In this document: piece after piece, positions 1 through 9,946 of the stretch | How positions within the stretch are numbered: position 1 is the first letter of the stretch | How the letters are laid out: the number at the start of each line of letters is the position of its first letter | Source of the DNA: Saccoglossus kowalevskii | Taxonomy: Eukaryota > Hemichordata > Enteropneusta > Harrimaniidae | Length of the DNA stretch: 10,709 nt | Assembly (NCBI RefSeq): GCF_000003605.2 | Contig: NW_003134024.1 | Span: 1 to 10,709, forward strand | Direction of reading: 5' to 3' | Program-made: the position numbers and the translations under genes | The notes under the pieces: generated by a model | What the model was told of the DNA's origin: nothing | Seen by the model: the letters and a program-made list of their open reading frames with translations, nothing else | Database searches by the model: none

Positions 1-52
1 AGTTCATCATATCTCTCTAAATAGACACCTATCCTGGTGATATAGATGTATG
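1..52. repeat. Left-edge partial monomer with an aberrant first 6 bases
   Basis: From base 7 (TCATATC) onward this copy matches consensus and ends in G. Bases 1-6 (AGTTCA) do not match the expected end of one unit and start of the next. The best reading is TTCA followed directly by TCATATC, with the G of CAGTCA missing and a further mismatch just upstream. This is either a private variant (1-bp deletion plus substitutions) or the last bases of a junction with other sequence. Six bases are too few to decide. Confidence 0.6.
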
Positions 53-591
53 CAGTCATATCTCTCTAAATAGATACCTATCCTGGTGATATAGATGAAT
101 GCAGTCATATCTCTCTAAATAGACACCTATCCTGGTGATATAGTTGTATGCAGTCATATCTCTCTAAATAGACACCTATCCTGGTGATATAGATGTATTC
201 AGTCATATCTCTCTAAATAGACACCTATCCTGGTGATATAGATGTATGCAGTCATATCTTTCTAAATAGACACCTATCCTGGTGATATAGATGTATGCAG
301 TCATATCTCTCTAAATAGACACCTATCCTGGTGATATAGATGTATTCAGTCATATCTCTCTAAATAGACACCTATCCTGGTGATATAGATGTATGCAGTC
401 ATATCTTTCTAAATAGACACCTATCCTGGTGATATAGATGTATTCAGTCATATCTCTCTAAATAGACACCTATCCTGGTGATATAGATGTATTCAGTCAT
501 ATCTCTCTAAAAAGACACCTATCCTGGTGATATAGATGTATTCAGTCATATCTCTCTAAATAGACACCTATCCTGGCGATATAGATGTATT

Positions 592-640
592 CAGTCATAT
601 CTCTCTAAATAGACACCTATCCTGGTGATATAGATGTATT
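592..640. repeat. Reference consensus monomer (T-ended)
   Basis: This copy carries none of the recurring variants and serves as the reference for unit numbering 1-49. Landmarks are CAGTCATATC at 1-10, the pyrimidine run TCTCTCT at 9-15, AAATAG at 16-21, CACC at 23-26, CCTGG at 30-34, GATATAG at 36-42 and GATGTATT at 42-49. The next three copies (641, 690, 739) are also consensus, so 592-787 is a four-copy stretch with no visible difference. The unit contains no CpG dinucleotide. Confidence 0.95.
614..627. other. Short inverted repeat CACC/GGTG inside each monomer
   Basis: Unit positions 23-26 (CACC) and 33-36 (GGTG) are perfect inverted repeats around a 6-base centre, TATCCT. The coordinates show it in the consensus copy, and it recurs about 217 times. 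Recurring variants hit the arms: T35C breaks the A24-T35 pair, while C23T and C25T would leave G-T wobbles. No compensating double change was seen, so selection on the fold is not supported. A 4-bp stem is weak and arises easily by chance, though every copy would carry it. Confidence 0.55.
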
Positions 641-650
641 CAGTCATATC
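627..650. other. Imperfect dyad GATAT..ATATC across the monomer junction
   Basis: GATAT at unit positions 36-40 is the reverse complement of ATATC at positions 6-10 of the next copy. Allowing one unpaired A at 41, the pairs GA (42-43) with TC (4-5) extend the arms to 7 bp around a 9-base centre. The recurring A43T change removes the innermost pair and T40G removes one in the middle. It spans the junction between successive units, so a tandem array carries one per period. Whether it forms a cruciform, an RNA hairpin or a protein site cannot be told from sequence. Confidence 0.5.
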
Positions 651-2551
651 TCTCTAAATAGACACCTATCCTGGTGATATAGATGTATTCAGTCATATCT
701 CTCTAAATAGACACCTATCCTGGTGATATAGATGTATTCAGTCATATCTCTCTAAATAGACACCTATCCTGGTGATATAGATGTATTCAGTCATATCTCT
801 CTAAATAGACACCTATCCTGGCGATATAGATGTATTCAGTCATATCTCTCTAAATAGACACCTATCCTGGTGATATAGATGTATGCAGTCATATCTCTCT
901 AAATAGACACCTATCCTGGTGATATAGATGTATTCAGTCATATCTCTCTAAATAGACACCTATCCTGGTGATATAGATGTATTCAGTCATATCTCTCTAA
1001 ATAGATACCTATCCTGGTGATATAGATGTATGCAGTCATATCTCTCTAAATAGACACCTATCCTGGTGATATAGATGTATTCAGTCATATCTCTCTAAAT
1101 AGACACCTATCCTGGTGATATAGATGTATGCAGTCATATCTCTCTAAATAGACACCTATCCTGGTGATATAGATGTATGCAGTCATATCTCTCTAAAAAG
1201 ACACCTATCCTGGTGATATAGATGTATTCAGTCATATCTCTCTAAATAGATACCTATCCTGGTGATATAGATGTATGCAGTCATATCTCTCTAAATAGAC
1301 ACCTATCCTGGTGATATAGATGTATTCAGTCATATCTCTCTAAATAGACACCTATCCTGGTGATATAGATGTATTCAGTCATATCTCTCTAAATAGACAC
1401 CTATCCTGGTGATATAGATGTATGCAGTCATATCTCTCTAAATAGACACCTATCCTGGTGATATAGATGTATGCAGTCATATCTCTCTAAATAGACACCT
1501 ATCCTGGTGATATAGATGTATGCAGTCATATCTCTCTAAATAGATACCTATCCTGGTGATATAGATGTATGCAGTCATATCTCTCTAAATAGACACCTAT
1601 CCTGGTGATATAGTTGTATGCAGTCATATCTCTCTAAATAGACACCTATCCTGGTGATATAGATGTATTCAGTCATATCTCTCTAAATAGACACCTATCC
1701 TGGTGATATAGATGTATTCAGTCATATCTCTCTAAATAGACACCTATCTTGGCGATATAGATGTATTCAGTCATATCTCTCTAAATAGACACCTATCCTG
1801 GTGATATAGATGTATTCAGTCATATCTCTCTAAATAGACACCTATCCTGGTGATATAGATGTATTCAGTCATATCTCTCTAAATAGACACCTATCCTGGT
1901 GATATAGATGTATTCAGTCATATCTTTCTAAATAGACACCTATCCTGGTGATATAGATGTATTCAGTCATATCTCTCTAAAAAGACACCTATCCTGGTGA
2001 TATAGATGTATTCAGTCATATCTCTCTAAATAGACACCTATCCTGGTGATATAGATGTATTCAGTCATATCTCTCTAAATAGACACCTATCCTGGTGATA
2101 TAGATGTATGCAGTCATATCTCTCTAAATAGACACCTATCCTGGTGATATAGATGTATGCAGTCATATCTCTCTAAATAGACACCTATCCTGGTGATATA
2201 GATGTATTCAGTCATATCTCTCTAAATAGACACCTATCCTGGTGATATAGATGTATGCAGTCATATCTCTCTAAAAAGACACCTATCCTGGTGATATAGA
2301 TGTATTCAGTCATATCTCTCTAAATAGACACCTATCCTGGTGATATAGATGTATGCAGTCATATCTCTCTAAATAGACACCTATCCTGGTGATATAGATG
2401 TATTCAGTCATATCTCTCTAAATAGACACCTATCCTGGTGATATAGATGTATTCAGTCATATCTCTCTAAATAGACACCTATCCTGGTGATATAGATGTA
2501 TGCAGTCATATCTCTCTAAATAGACACCTATCCTGGTGATATAGATGTATG

Positions 2552-3090
2552 CAGTCATATCTTTCTAAATAGACACCTATCCTGGTGATATAGATGTATT
2601 CAGTCATATCTCTCTAAATAGACACCTATCCTGGTGATATAGATGTATGCAGTCATATCTTTCTAAATAGACACCTATCCTGGTGATATAGATGTATGCA
2701 GTCATATCTTTCTAAATAGACACCTATCCTGGTGATATAGATGTATTCAGTCATATCTCTCTAAATAGACACCTATCCTGGTGATATAGATGTATGCAGT
2801 CATATCTTTCTAAATAGACACCTATCCTGGTGATATAGATGTATTCAGTCATATCTCTCTAAATAGACACCTATCCTGGTGATATAGATGTATGCAGTCA
2901 TATCTTTCTAAATAGACACCTATCCTGGTGATATAGATGTATGCAGTCATATCTTTCTAAATAGACACCTATCCTGGTGATATAGATGTATGCAGTCATA
3001 TCTCTCTAAATAGACACCTATCCTGGTGATATAGATGTATGCAGTCATATCTTTCTAAATAGACACCTATCCTGGTGATATAGATGTATG
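2552..3090. repeat. C12T (TCTTTCT) monomer cluster
   Basis: Seven of eleven consecutive copies here have C12T (starts 2552, 2650, 2699, 2797, 2895, 2944, 3042), against 24 in the whole window. Using f for C12T and T/G for the last base, the order is fT, G, fG, fT, G, fT, G, fG, fG, G, fG. The first five copies (2552-2796) nearly repeat as the next five (2797-3041), differing only in one end base. This fits local duplication of a 5-monomer, 245-bp unit. Confidence 0.75.
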
Positions 3091-3825
3091 CAGTCATATC
3101 TCTCTAAATAGACACCTATCCTGGTGATATAGATGTATTCAGTCATATCTCTCTAAATAGACACCTATCCTGGTGATATAGATGTATTCAGTCATATCTC
3201 TCTAAATAGACACCTATCCTGGTGATATAGATGTATGCAGTCATATCTCTCTAAATAGACACCTATCCTGGTGATATAGTTGTATTCAGTCATATCTCTC
3301 TAAATAGACACCTATCCTGGTGATATAGATGTATGCAGTCATATCTCTCTAAATAGACACCTATCCTGGTGATATAGATGTATTCAGTCATATCTCTCTA
3401 AATAGACACCTATCCTGGTGATATAGATGTATTCAGTCATATCTCTCTAAATAGACACCTATCCTGGTGATATAGATGTATTCAGTCATATCTCTCTAAA
3501 AAGACACCTATCCTGGTGATATAGATGTATTCAGTCATATCTCTCTAAATAGACACCTATCCTGGCGATATAGATGTATTCAGTCATATCTCTCTAAATA
3601 GACACCTATCCTGGTGATATAGATGTATTCAGTCATATCTCTCTAAATAGACACCTATCCTGGTGATATAGATGTATCCAGTCATATCTCTCTAAAAAGA
3701 CACCTATCCTGGTGATAGAGATGTATTCAGTCATATCTCTCTAAATAGACACCTATCCTGGTGATATAGATGTATGCAGTCATATCTCTCTAAATAGACA
3801 CCTATCCTGGTGATATAGATGTATT
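3091..3825. repeat. Duplicated 15-monomer block, copy 1
   Basis: These fifteen copies have the variant order T, T, G, A43T-T, G, T, T, T, T19A-T, T35C-T, T, C, T19A+T40G-T, G, T. The rare marks are the only C-ended copies (position 49 = C) in the window, here at 3678 and in the partner block, and the GATAGAG form near 3714. The same order occurs at 5100-5834, 2009 bp (41 monomers) downstream, with one difference seen. A shorter version of the right part appears at 6960-7400. Confidence 0.85.
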
Positions 3826-4462
3826 CAGTCATATCTCTCTAAATAGACACCTATCCTGGTGATATAGATGTATGCAGTCATATCTCTCTAAATAGACACC
3901 TATCCTGGTGATATAGATGTATGCAGTCATATCTCTCTAAATAGACACCTATCCTGGTGATATAGATGTATGCAGTCATATCTCTCTAAATAGACACCTA
4001 TCCTGGTGATATAGATGTATTCAGTCATATCTCTCTAAATAGACACCTATCCTGGTGATATAGATGTATTCAGTCATATCTCTCTAAATAGACACCTATC
4101 CGGGTGATATAGATGTATTCAGTCATATCTCTCTAAAAAGACACCTATCCTGGTGATATAGATGTATTCAGTCATATCTCTCTAAATAGACACCTATCCT
4201 GGTGATATAGATGTATTCAGTCATATCTCTCTAAATAGACACCTATCCTGGTGATATAGATGTATTCAGTCATATCTCTCTAAATAGACACCTATCCTGG
4301 TGATATAGATGTATGCAGTCATATCTCTCTAAATAGACACCTATCCTGGTGATATAGATGTATTCAGTCATATCTCTCTAAAAAGACACCTATCCTGGTG
4401 ATATAGATGTATTCAGTCATATCTCTCTAAATAGACACCTATCCTGGTGATATAGATGTATG

Positions 4463-4707
4463 CAGTCATATCTCTCTAAATAGACACCTATCCTGGTGAT
4501 ATAGATGTATTCAGTCATATCTTTCTAAATAGACATCTATCCTGGTGATATAGTTGTATTCAGTCATATCTCTCTAAATAGACACCTATCCTGGTGATAT
4601 AGATGTATGCAGTCATATCTTTCTAAATAGACACCTATCCTGGTGATATAGTTATATTCAGTCATATCTCTCTAAATAGACACCTATCCTGGTGATATAG
4701 ATGTATT
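4463..4707. repeat. Short copy of the C12T+C25T+A43T block, with a hybrid monomer
   Basis: Five copies: a plain T copy, then the triple variant C12T+C25T+A43T at 4512, then a G copy, then the copy at 4610 carrying both C12T and the rare GTTATATT end (A43T+G45A), then a plain T copy. In the related blocks at 6568 and 8918 the C12T mark and the GTTATATT end lie in two successive copies. The copy at 4610 therefore looks like the 5' part of one joined to the 3' part of the next, with loss of exactly 49 bp. Confidence 0.75.
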
Positions 4708-4805
4708 CAGTCATATCTCTTCTAAATACACACCTATCCTGGTGATATTAGATGTATGCAGTCATATCTCTAAAAAGACACCTATCCTGGTGATATAGAT
4801 GTATT
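4708..4805. repeat. Indel-bearing monomer pair, 51 bp plus 47 bp
   Basis: The copy at 4708-4758 has an extra T in the pyrimidine run (TCTCTTCT), G21C (AAATACACACC) and an extra T in GATATTAG, giving 51 bp. The next copy, 4759-4805, lost one CT from the TCTCTCT run and has T19A (TCTCTAAAAAG), giving 47 bp. Together they measure 98 bp, so the 49-bp phase is restored. The G21C copy followed by a 47-bp T19A copy recurs at 6325-6420 and 7793-7888, there without the extra T bases. Confidence 0.9.
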
Positions 4806-5099
4806 CAGTCATATCTCTCTAAATAGACACCTATCCTGGCGATATAGATGTATTCAGTCATATCTCTCTAAATAGACACCTATCCTGGTGATATAGATGT
4901 ATTCAGTCATATCTCTCTAAATAGACACCTATCCTGGTGATATAGATGTATTCAGTCATATCTCTCTAAAAAGACACCTATCCTGGTGATATAGATGTAT
5001 TCAGTCATATCTCTCTAAATAGACACCTATCCTGGCGATATAGATGTATTCAGTCATATCTCTCTAAATAGACACCTATCCTGGTGATATAGATGTATG

Positions 5100-5834
5100 C
5101 AGTCATATCTCTCTAAATAGACACCTATCCTGGTGATATAGATGTATTCAGTCATATCTCTCTAAATAGACACCTATCCTGGTGATATAGATGTATTCAG
5201 TCATATCTCTCTAAATAGACACCTATCCTGGTGATATAGATGTATGCAGTCATATCTCTCTAAATAGACACCTATCCTGGTGATATAGTTGTATTCAGTC
5301 ATATCTCTCTAAATAGACACCTATCTTGGTGATATAGATGTATGCAGTCATATCTCTCTAAATAGACACCTATCCTGGTGATATAGATGTATTCAGTCAT
5401 ATCTCTCTAAATAGACACCTATCCTGGTGATATAGATGTATTCAGTCATATCTCTCTAAATAGACACCTATCCTGGTGATATAGATGTATTCAGTCATAT
5501 CTCTCTAAAAAGACACCTATCCTGGTGATATAGATGTATTCAGTCATATCTCTCTAAATAGACACCTATCCTGGCGATATAGATGTATTCAGTCATATCT
5601 CTCTAAATAGACACCTATCCTGGTGATATAGATGTATTCAGTCATATCTCTCTAAATAGACACCTATCCTGGTGATATAGATGTATCCAGTCATATCTCT
5701 CTAAAAAGACACCTATCCTGGTGATAGAGATGTATTCAGTCATATCTCTCTAAATAGACACCTATCCTGGTGATATAGATGTATGCAGTCATATCTCTCT
5801 AAATAGACACCTATCCTGGTGATATAGATGTATT
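5100..5834. repeat. Duplicated 15-monomer block, copy 2
   Basis: This block matches 3091-3825 copy for copy at a constant offset of 2009 bp, including the C-ended copy at 5639-5687 and the T19A copy with GATAGAG starting at 5688. The one difference seen is C31T (CTATCTTGG) in the copy at 5296. The match stops on the left, where 3042 has C12T and 5051 does not, and on the right after 5834. A 735-bp match with this marker order implies a duplication event rather than independent mutation. Confidence 0.85.
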
Positions 5835-5981
5835 CAGTCATATCTCTCTAAATAGACACCTATCCTGGTGATATAGATGTATTCAGTCATATCTCTCTAA
5901 ATAGACACCTATCCTGGTGATATAGATGTATGCAGTCATATCTTTCTAAATAGACACCTATCCTGGTGATATAGATGTATG

Positions 5982-6469
5982 CAGTCATATCTCTCTAAAT
6001 AGACACCTATCCTGGTGATATAGATGTATTCAGTCATATCTCTCTAAATAGACACCTATCCTGGTGATATAGATGTATGCAGTCATATCTTTCTAAATAG
6101 ACACCTATCCTGGTGATATAGATGTATTCAGTCATATCTCTCTAAATAGACACCTATCCTGGTGATATAGATGTATGCAGTCATATCTCTCTAAATAGAC
6201 ACCTATCCTGGTGATATAGTTGTATTCAGTCATATCTCTCTAAATAGACACCTATCCTGGTGATATAGATGTATGCAGTCATATCTCTCTAAATAGACAC
6301 CTATCCTGGTGATATAGATGTATTCAGTCATATCTCTCTAAATACACACCTATCCTGGTGATATAGATGTATTCAGTCATATCTCTAAAAAGACACCTAT
6401 CCTGGTGATATAGATGTATTCAGTCATATCTCTCTAAATAGACACCTATCCTGGCGATATAGATGTATT
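5982..6469. repeat. Duplicated 10-monomer block with a 47-bp unit, copy 1
   Basis: The variant order is T, G, C12T-T, G, A43T-T, G, T, G21C-T, short T19A-T, T35C-T. Length is 488 bp because the copy at 6374-6420 lacks one CT of the pyrimidine run. The same order occurs at 7450-7937, 1468 bp downstream. The T19A+T40G (GATAGAG) copy precedes both blocks, at 5688 and 7254, with two fewer monomers between in the second case. The shared segment is therefore longer but interrupted. Confidence 0.85.
6374..6420. repeat. 47-bp deletion monomer
   Basis: One CT dinucleotide is missing from the TCTCTCT tract, giving TCTCTAAAAAG together with T19A. The loss fits slippage in a three-unit CT run. It shifts the downstream phase of the array by 2 bp and is not compensated nearby. 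The same form at 4759 and 7842, each after a G21C copy, indicates one origin followed by duplication. Confidence 0.9.
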
Positions 6470-6567
6470 CAGTCATATCTCTCTAAATAGACACCTATCC
6501 TGGTGATATAGATGTATTCAGTCATATCTCTCTAAAAAGACACCTATCCTGGTGATATAGATGTATG

Positions 6568-7008
6568 CAGTCATATCTCTCTAAATAGACACCTATCCTG
6601 GTGATATAGATGTATTCAGTCATATCTTTCTAAATAGACATCTATCCTGGTGATATAGTTGTATTCAGTCATATCTCTCTAAATAGACACCTATCCTGGT
6701 GATATAGATGTATGCAGTCATATCTTTCTAAATAGACACCTATCCTGGTGATATAGATGTATGCAGTCATATCTCTCTAAATAGACACCTATCCTGGTGA
6801 TATAGTTATATTCAGTCATATCTCTCTAAATAGACACCTATCCTGGTGATATAGATGTATTCAGTCATATCTCTCTAAATAGACACCTATCCTGGTGATA
6901 TAGATGTATGCAGTCATATCTCTTTAAAAAGACACCTATCCTGGTGATATAGATGTATTCAGTCATATCTCTCTAAATAGACACCTATCCTGGTGATATA
7001 GATGTATT
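6568..7008. repeat. Duplicated 9-monomer block with the C25T triple variant, copy 1
   Basis: The variant order is T, C12T+C25T+A43T-T, G, C12T-G, A43T+G45A-T, T, G, T19A-T, T. It recurs at 8918-9358, 2350 bp downstream, which is 48 monomers minus the 2-bp deletion at 7842. One difference was seen: the copy at 6911 has C14T (TCTTTAAAAAG) and its partner at 9261 does not. The triple-variant copy starts at 6617 here. Confidence 0.85.
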
Positions 7009-7400
7009 CAGTCATATCTCTCTAAATAGACACCTATCCTGGTGATATAGATGTATTCAGTCATATCTCTCTAAAAAGACACCTATCCTGGTGATATAGA
7101 TGTATTCAGTCATATCTCTCTAAATAGACACCTATCCTGGCGATATAGATGTATTCAGTCATATCTCTCTAAATAGACACCTATCCTGGTGATATAGATG
7201 TATTCAGTCATATCTCTCTAAATAGACACCTATCCTGGTGATATAGATGTATTCAGTCATATCTCTCTAAAAAGACACCTATCCTGGTGATAGAGATGTA
7301 TTCAGTCATATCTCTCTAAATAGACACCTATCCTGGTGATATAGATGTATGCAGTCATATCTCTCTAAATAGACACCTATCCTGGTGATATAGATGTATT
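6960..7400. repeat. Third, partial copy of the 3091/5100 block
   Basis: Nine copies in the order T, T, T19A-T, T35C-T, T, T, T19A+T40G-T, G, T match 3385-3825 and 5394-5834. The exception is the copy before the GATAGAG one, which ends in T, not C. The third GATAGAG of the window lies here, near 7289. The T end is either the ancestral state, before the C arose, or a reversion by gene conversion with neighbouring copies. The first monomer (6960-7008) is also the last of the block starting at 6568, so this is where two duplicated blocks meet. Confidence 0.75.
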
Positions 7401-7449
7401 CAGTCATATCTCTCTAAATAGACACCTATCCTGGTGATATAGATGTATG

Positions 7450-7937
7450 CAGTCATATCTCTCTAAATAGACACCTATCCTGGTGATATAGATGTATTCA
7501 GTCATATCTCTCTAAATAGACACCTATCCTGGTGATATAGATGTATGCAGTCATATCTTTCTAAATAGACACCTATCCTGGTGATATAGATGTATTCAGT
7601 CATATCTCTCTAAATAGACACCTATCCTGGTGATATAGATGTATGCAGTCATATCTCTCTAAATAGACACCTATCCTGGTGATATAGTTGTATTCAGTCA
7701 TATCTCTCTAAATAGACACCTATCCTGGTGATATAGATGTATGCAGTCATATCTCTCTAAATAGACACCTATCCTGGTGATATAGATGTATTCAGTCATA
7801 TCTCTCTAAATACACACCTATCCTGGTGATATAGATGTATTCAGTCATATCTCTAAAAAGACACCTATCCTGGTGATATATATGTATTCAGTCATATCTC
7901 TCTAAATAGACACCTATCCTGGCGATATATATGTATT
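7450..7937. repeat. Duplicated 10-monomer block with a 47-bp unit, copy 2
   Basis: This partner of 5982-6469 has the same variant order and the same missing CT, in the copy at 7842-7888. The last two copies (7842 and 7889) each carry a further G42T, reading GATATATATG, which the first block lacks. Two adjacent copies sharing a private change suggest local conversion after the duplication. The next copy, at 7938, has another private change, T35G (GGGGATA). Confidence 0.85.
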
Positions 7938-8329
7938 CAGTCATATCTCTCTAAATAGACACCTATCCTGGGGATATAGATGTATTCAGTCATATCTCTC
8001 TAAATAGACACCTATCCTGGCGATATAGATGTATTCAGTCATATCTCTCTAAATAGACACCTATCCTGGTGATATAGATGTATTCAGTCATATCTCTCTA
8101 AATAGACACCTATCCTGGTGATATAGTTGTATTCAGTCATATCTCTCTAAATAGACACCTATCCTGGTGATATAGATGTATTCAGTCATATCTCTCTAAA
8201 TAGACACCTATCCTGGTGATATAGATGTATGCAGTCATATCTCTCTAAATAGACACCTATCCTGGTGATATAGTTGTATTCAGTCATATCTCTCTAAATA
8301 GACACCTATCCTGGTGATATAGATGTATG

Positions 8330-8427
8330 CAGTCATATCTTTATAAATAGACACCTATCCTGGTGATATAGATGTATTCAGTCATATCTTTCTAAATAGA
8401 CACCTATCCTGGTGATATAGATGTATT
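8330..8427. repeat. Adjacent C12T copies, one with a private C14A
   Basis: The copy at 8330 reads CTTTATAAATAG (C12T plus C14A), seen nowhere else in the window. The following copy, at 8379, has plain C12T. Both end in T. The stretch from 7938 to 8917 otherwise holds plain copies with scattered T35C (7987, 8526), A43T (8085, 8232) and C12T (8820) marks, and I could not tie it to another block. Confidence 0.7.
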
Positions 8428-8917
8428 CAGTCATATCTCTCTAAATAGACACCTATCCTGGTGATATAGATGTATGCAGTCATATCTCTCTAAATAGACA
8501 CCTATCCTGGTGATATAGATGTATTCAGTCATATCTCTCTAAATAGACACCTATCCTGGCGATATAGATGTATTCAGTCATATCTCTCTAAATAGACACC
8601 TATCCTGGTGATATAGATGTATTCAGTCATATCTCTCTAAATAGACACCTATCCTGGTGATATAGATGTATTCAGTCATATCTCTCTAAATAGACACCTA
8701 TCCTGGTGATATAGATGTATTCAGTCATATCTCTCTAAATAGACACCTATCCTGGTGATATAGATGTATGCAGTCATATCTCTCTAAATAGACACCTATC
8801 CTGGTGATATAGATGTATGCAGTCATATCTTTCTAAATAGACACCTATCCTGGTGATATAGATGTATTCAGTCATATCTCTCTAAATAGACACCTATCCT
8901 GGTGATATAGATGTATG

Positions 8918-9358
8918 CAGTCATATCTCTCTAAATAGACACCTATCCTGGTGATATAGATGTATTCAGTCATATCTTTCTAAATAGACATCTATCCTGG
9001 TGATATAGTTGTATTCAGTCATATCTCTCTAAATAGACACCTATCCTGGTGATATAGATGTATGCAGTCATATCTTTCTAAATAGACACCTATCCTGGTG
9101 ATATAGATGTATGCAGTCATATCTCTCTAAATAGACACCTATCCTGGTGATATAGTTATATTCAGTCATATCTCTCTAAATAGACACCTATCCTGGTGAT
9201 ATAGATGTATTCAGTCATATCTCTCTAAATAGACACCTATCCTGGTGATATAGATGTATGCAGTCATATCTCTCTAAAAAGACACCTATCCTGGTGATAT
9301 AGATGTATTCAGTCATATCTCTCTAAATAGACACCTATCCTGGTGATATAGATGTATT
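8918..9358. repeat. Duplicated 9-monomer block with the C25T triple variant, copy 2
   Basis: This partner of 6568-7008 matches it copy for copy, except for the C14T difference in the T19A copy. The triple-variant copy starts at 8967 and the GTTATATT copy at 9114. Immediately to the right, part of this block has been copied again at a 294-bp offset (9359-9603). Confidence 0.85.
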
Positions 9359-9603
9359 CAGTCATATCTTTCTAAATAGACACCTATCCTGGTGATATAG
9401 ATGTATGCAGTCATATCTCTCTAAATAGACACCTATCCTGGTGATATAGTTATATTCAGTCATATCTCTCTAAATAGACACCTATCCTGGTGATATAGAT
9501 GTATTCAGTCATATCTCTCTAAATATACACCTATCCTGGTGATATAGATGTATGCAGTCATATCTCTCTAAAAAGACACCTATCCTGGTGATATAGATGT
9601 ATT
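9359..9603. repeat. Local five-monomer duplication of 9065-9309
   Basis: The order C12T-G, A43T+G45A-T, T, G, T19A-T at 9065-9309 repeats here 294 bp (6 monomers) later. The one difference seen is G21T (AAATATACACC) in the copy at 9506. The GTTATATT end is found in only four copies of the window (4610, 6764, 9114, 9408), so the two at 9114 and 9408 are best explained by a recent six-monomer tandem duplication. Confidence 0.8.
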
Positions 9604-9946
9604 CAGTCATATCTCTCTAAATAGACACCTATCCTGGTGATATAGTTGTATGCAGTCATATCTCTCTAAATAGACACCTATCCTGGTGATATAGATGTAT
9701 TCAGTCATATCTCTCTAAATAGACACCTATCCTGGTGATATAGATGTATTCAGTCATATCTCTCTAAATAGACACCTATCCTGGTGATATAGATGTATTC
9801 AGTCATATCTCTCTAAATAGACACCTATCCTGGTGATATAGATGTATGCAGTCATATCTCTCTAAATAGACACCTATCCTGGTGATATAGATGTATGCAG
9901 TCATATCTCTCTAAATAGACACCTATCCTGGTGATATAGATGTATT

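Larger units (their letters stand above)
53..1571. repeat. Left subregion marked by C23T (GATACC) monomers
   Basis: The GATACC form of positions 21-26 occurs in four copies only, starting at 53, 984, 1229 and 1523, all ending in G. No copy right of 1571 has it. The three-copy string at 53-199 (C23T with G end, A43T with G end, plain T end) recurs at 1523-1669, exactly 30 monomers (1470 bp) later. The first copy also has a private T46A. Copies from 984 to 1571 show C23T at intervals of 5 and 6 monomers, which suggests a short local amplification. Confidence 0.75.

Noticed and set aside
601-606. CT microsatellite in the unit
   Set aside because: The TCTCTCT tract is only about three dinucleotides long. 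It explains the 2-bp slippage deletions but is not a separate repeat locus.
627-633. TATA-like promoter element GATATAG
   Set aside because: It occurs in every unit with no initiation context or transcript body, so it reflects the AT-rich composition.
592-640. Internal half-unit repeat (ATAGA at unit 18-22 region and 39-43 region)
   Set aside because: Only about five bases match before the alignment decays, so an older half-size ancestor of the monomer is not supported.
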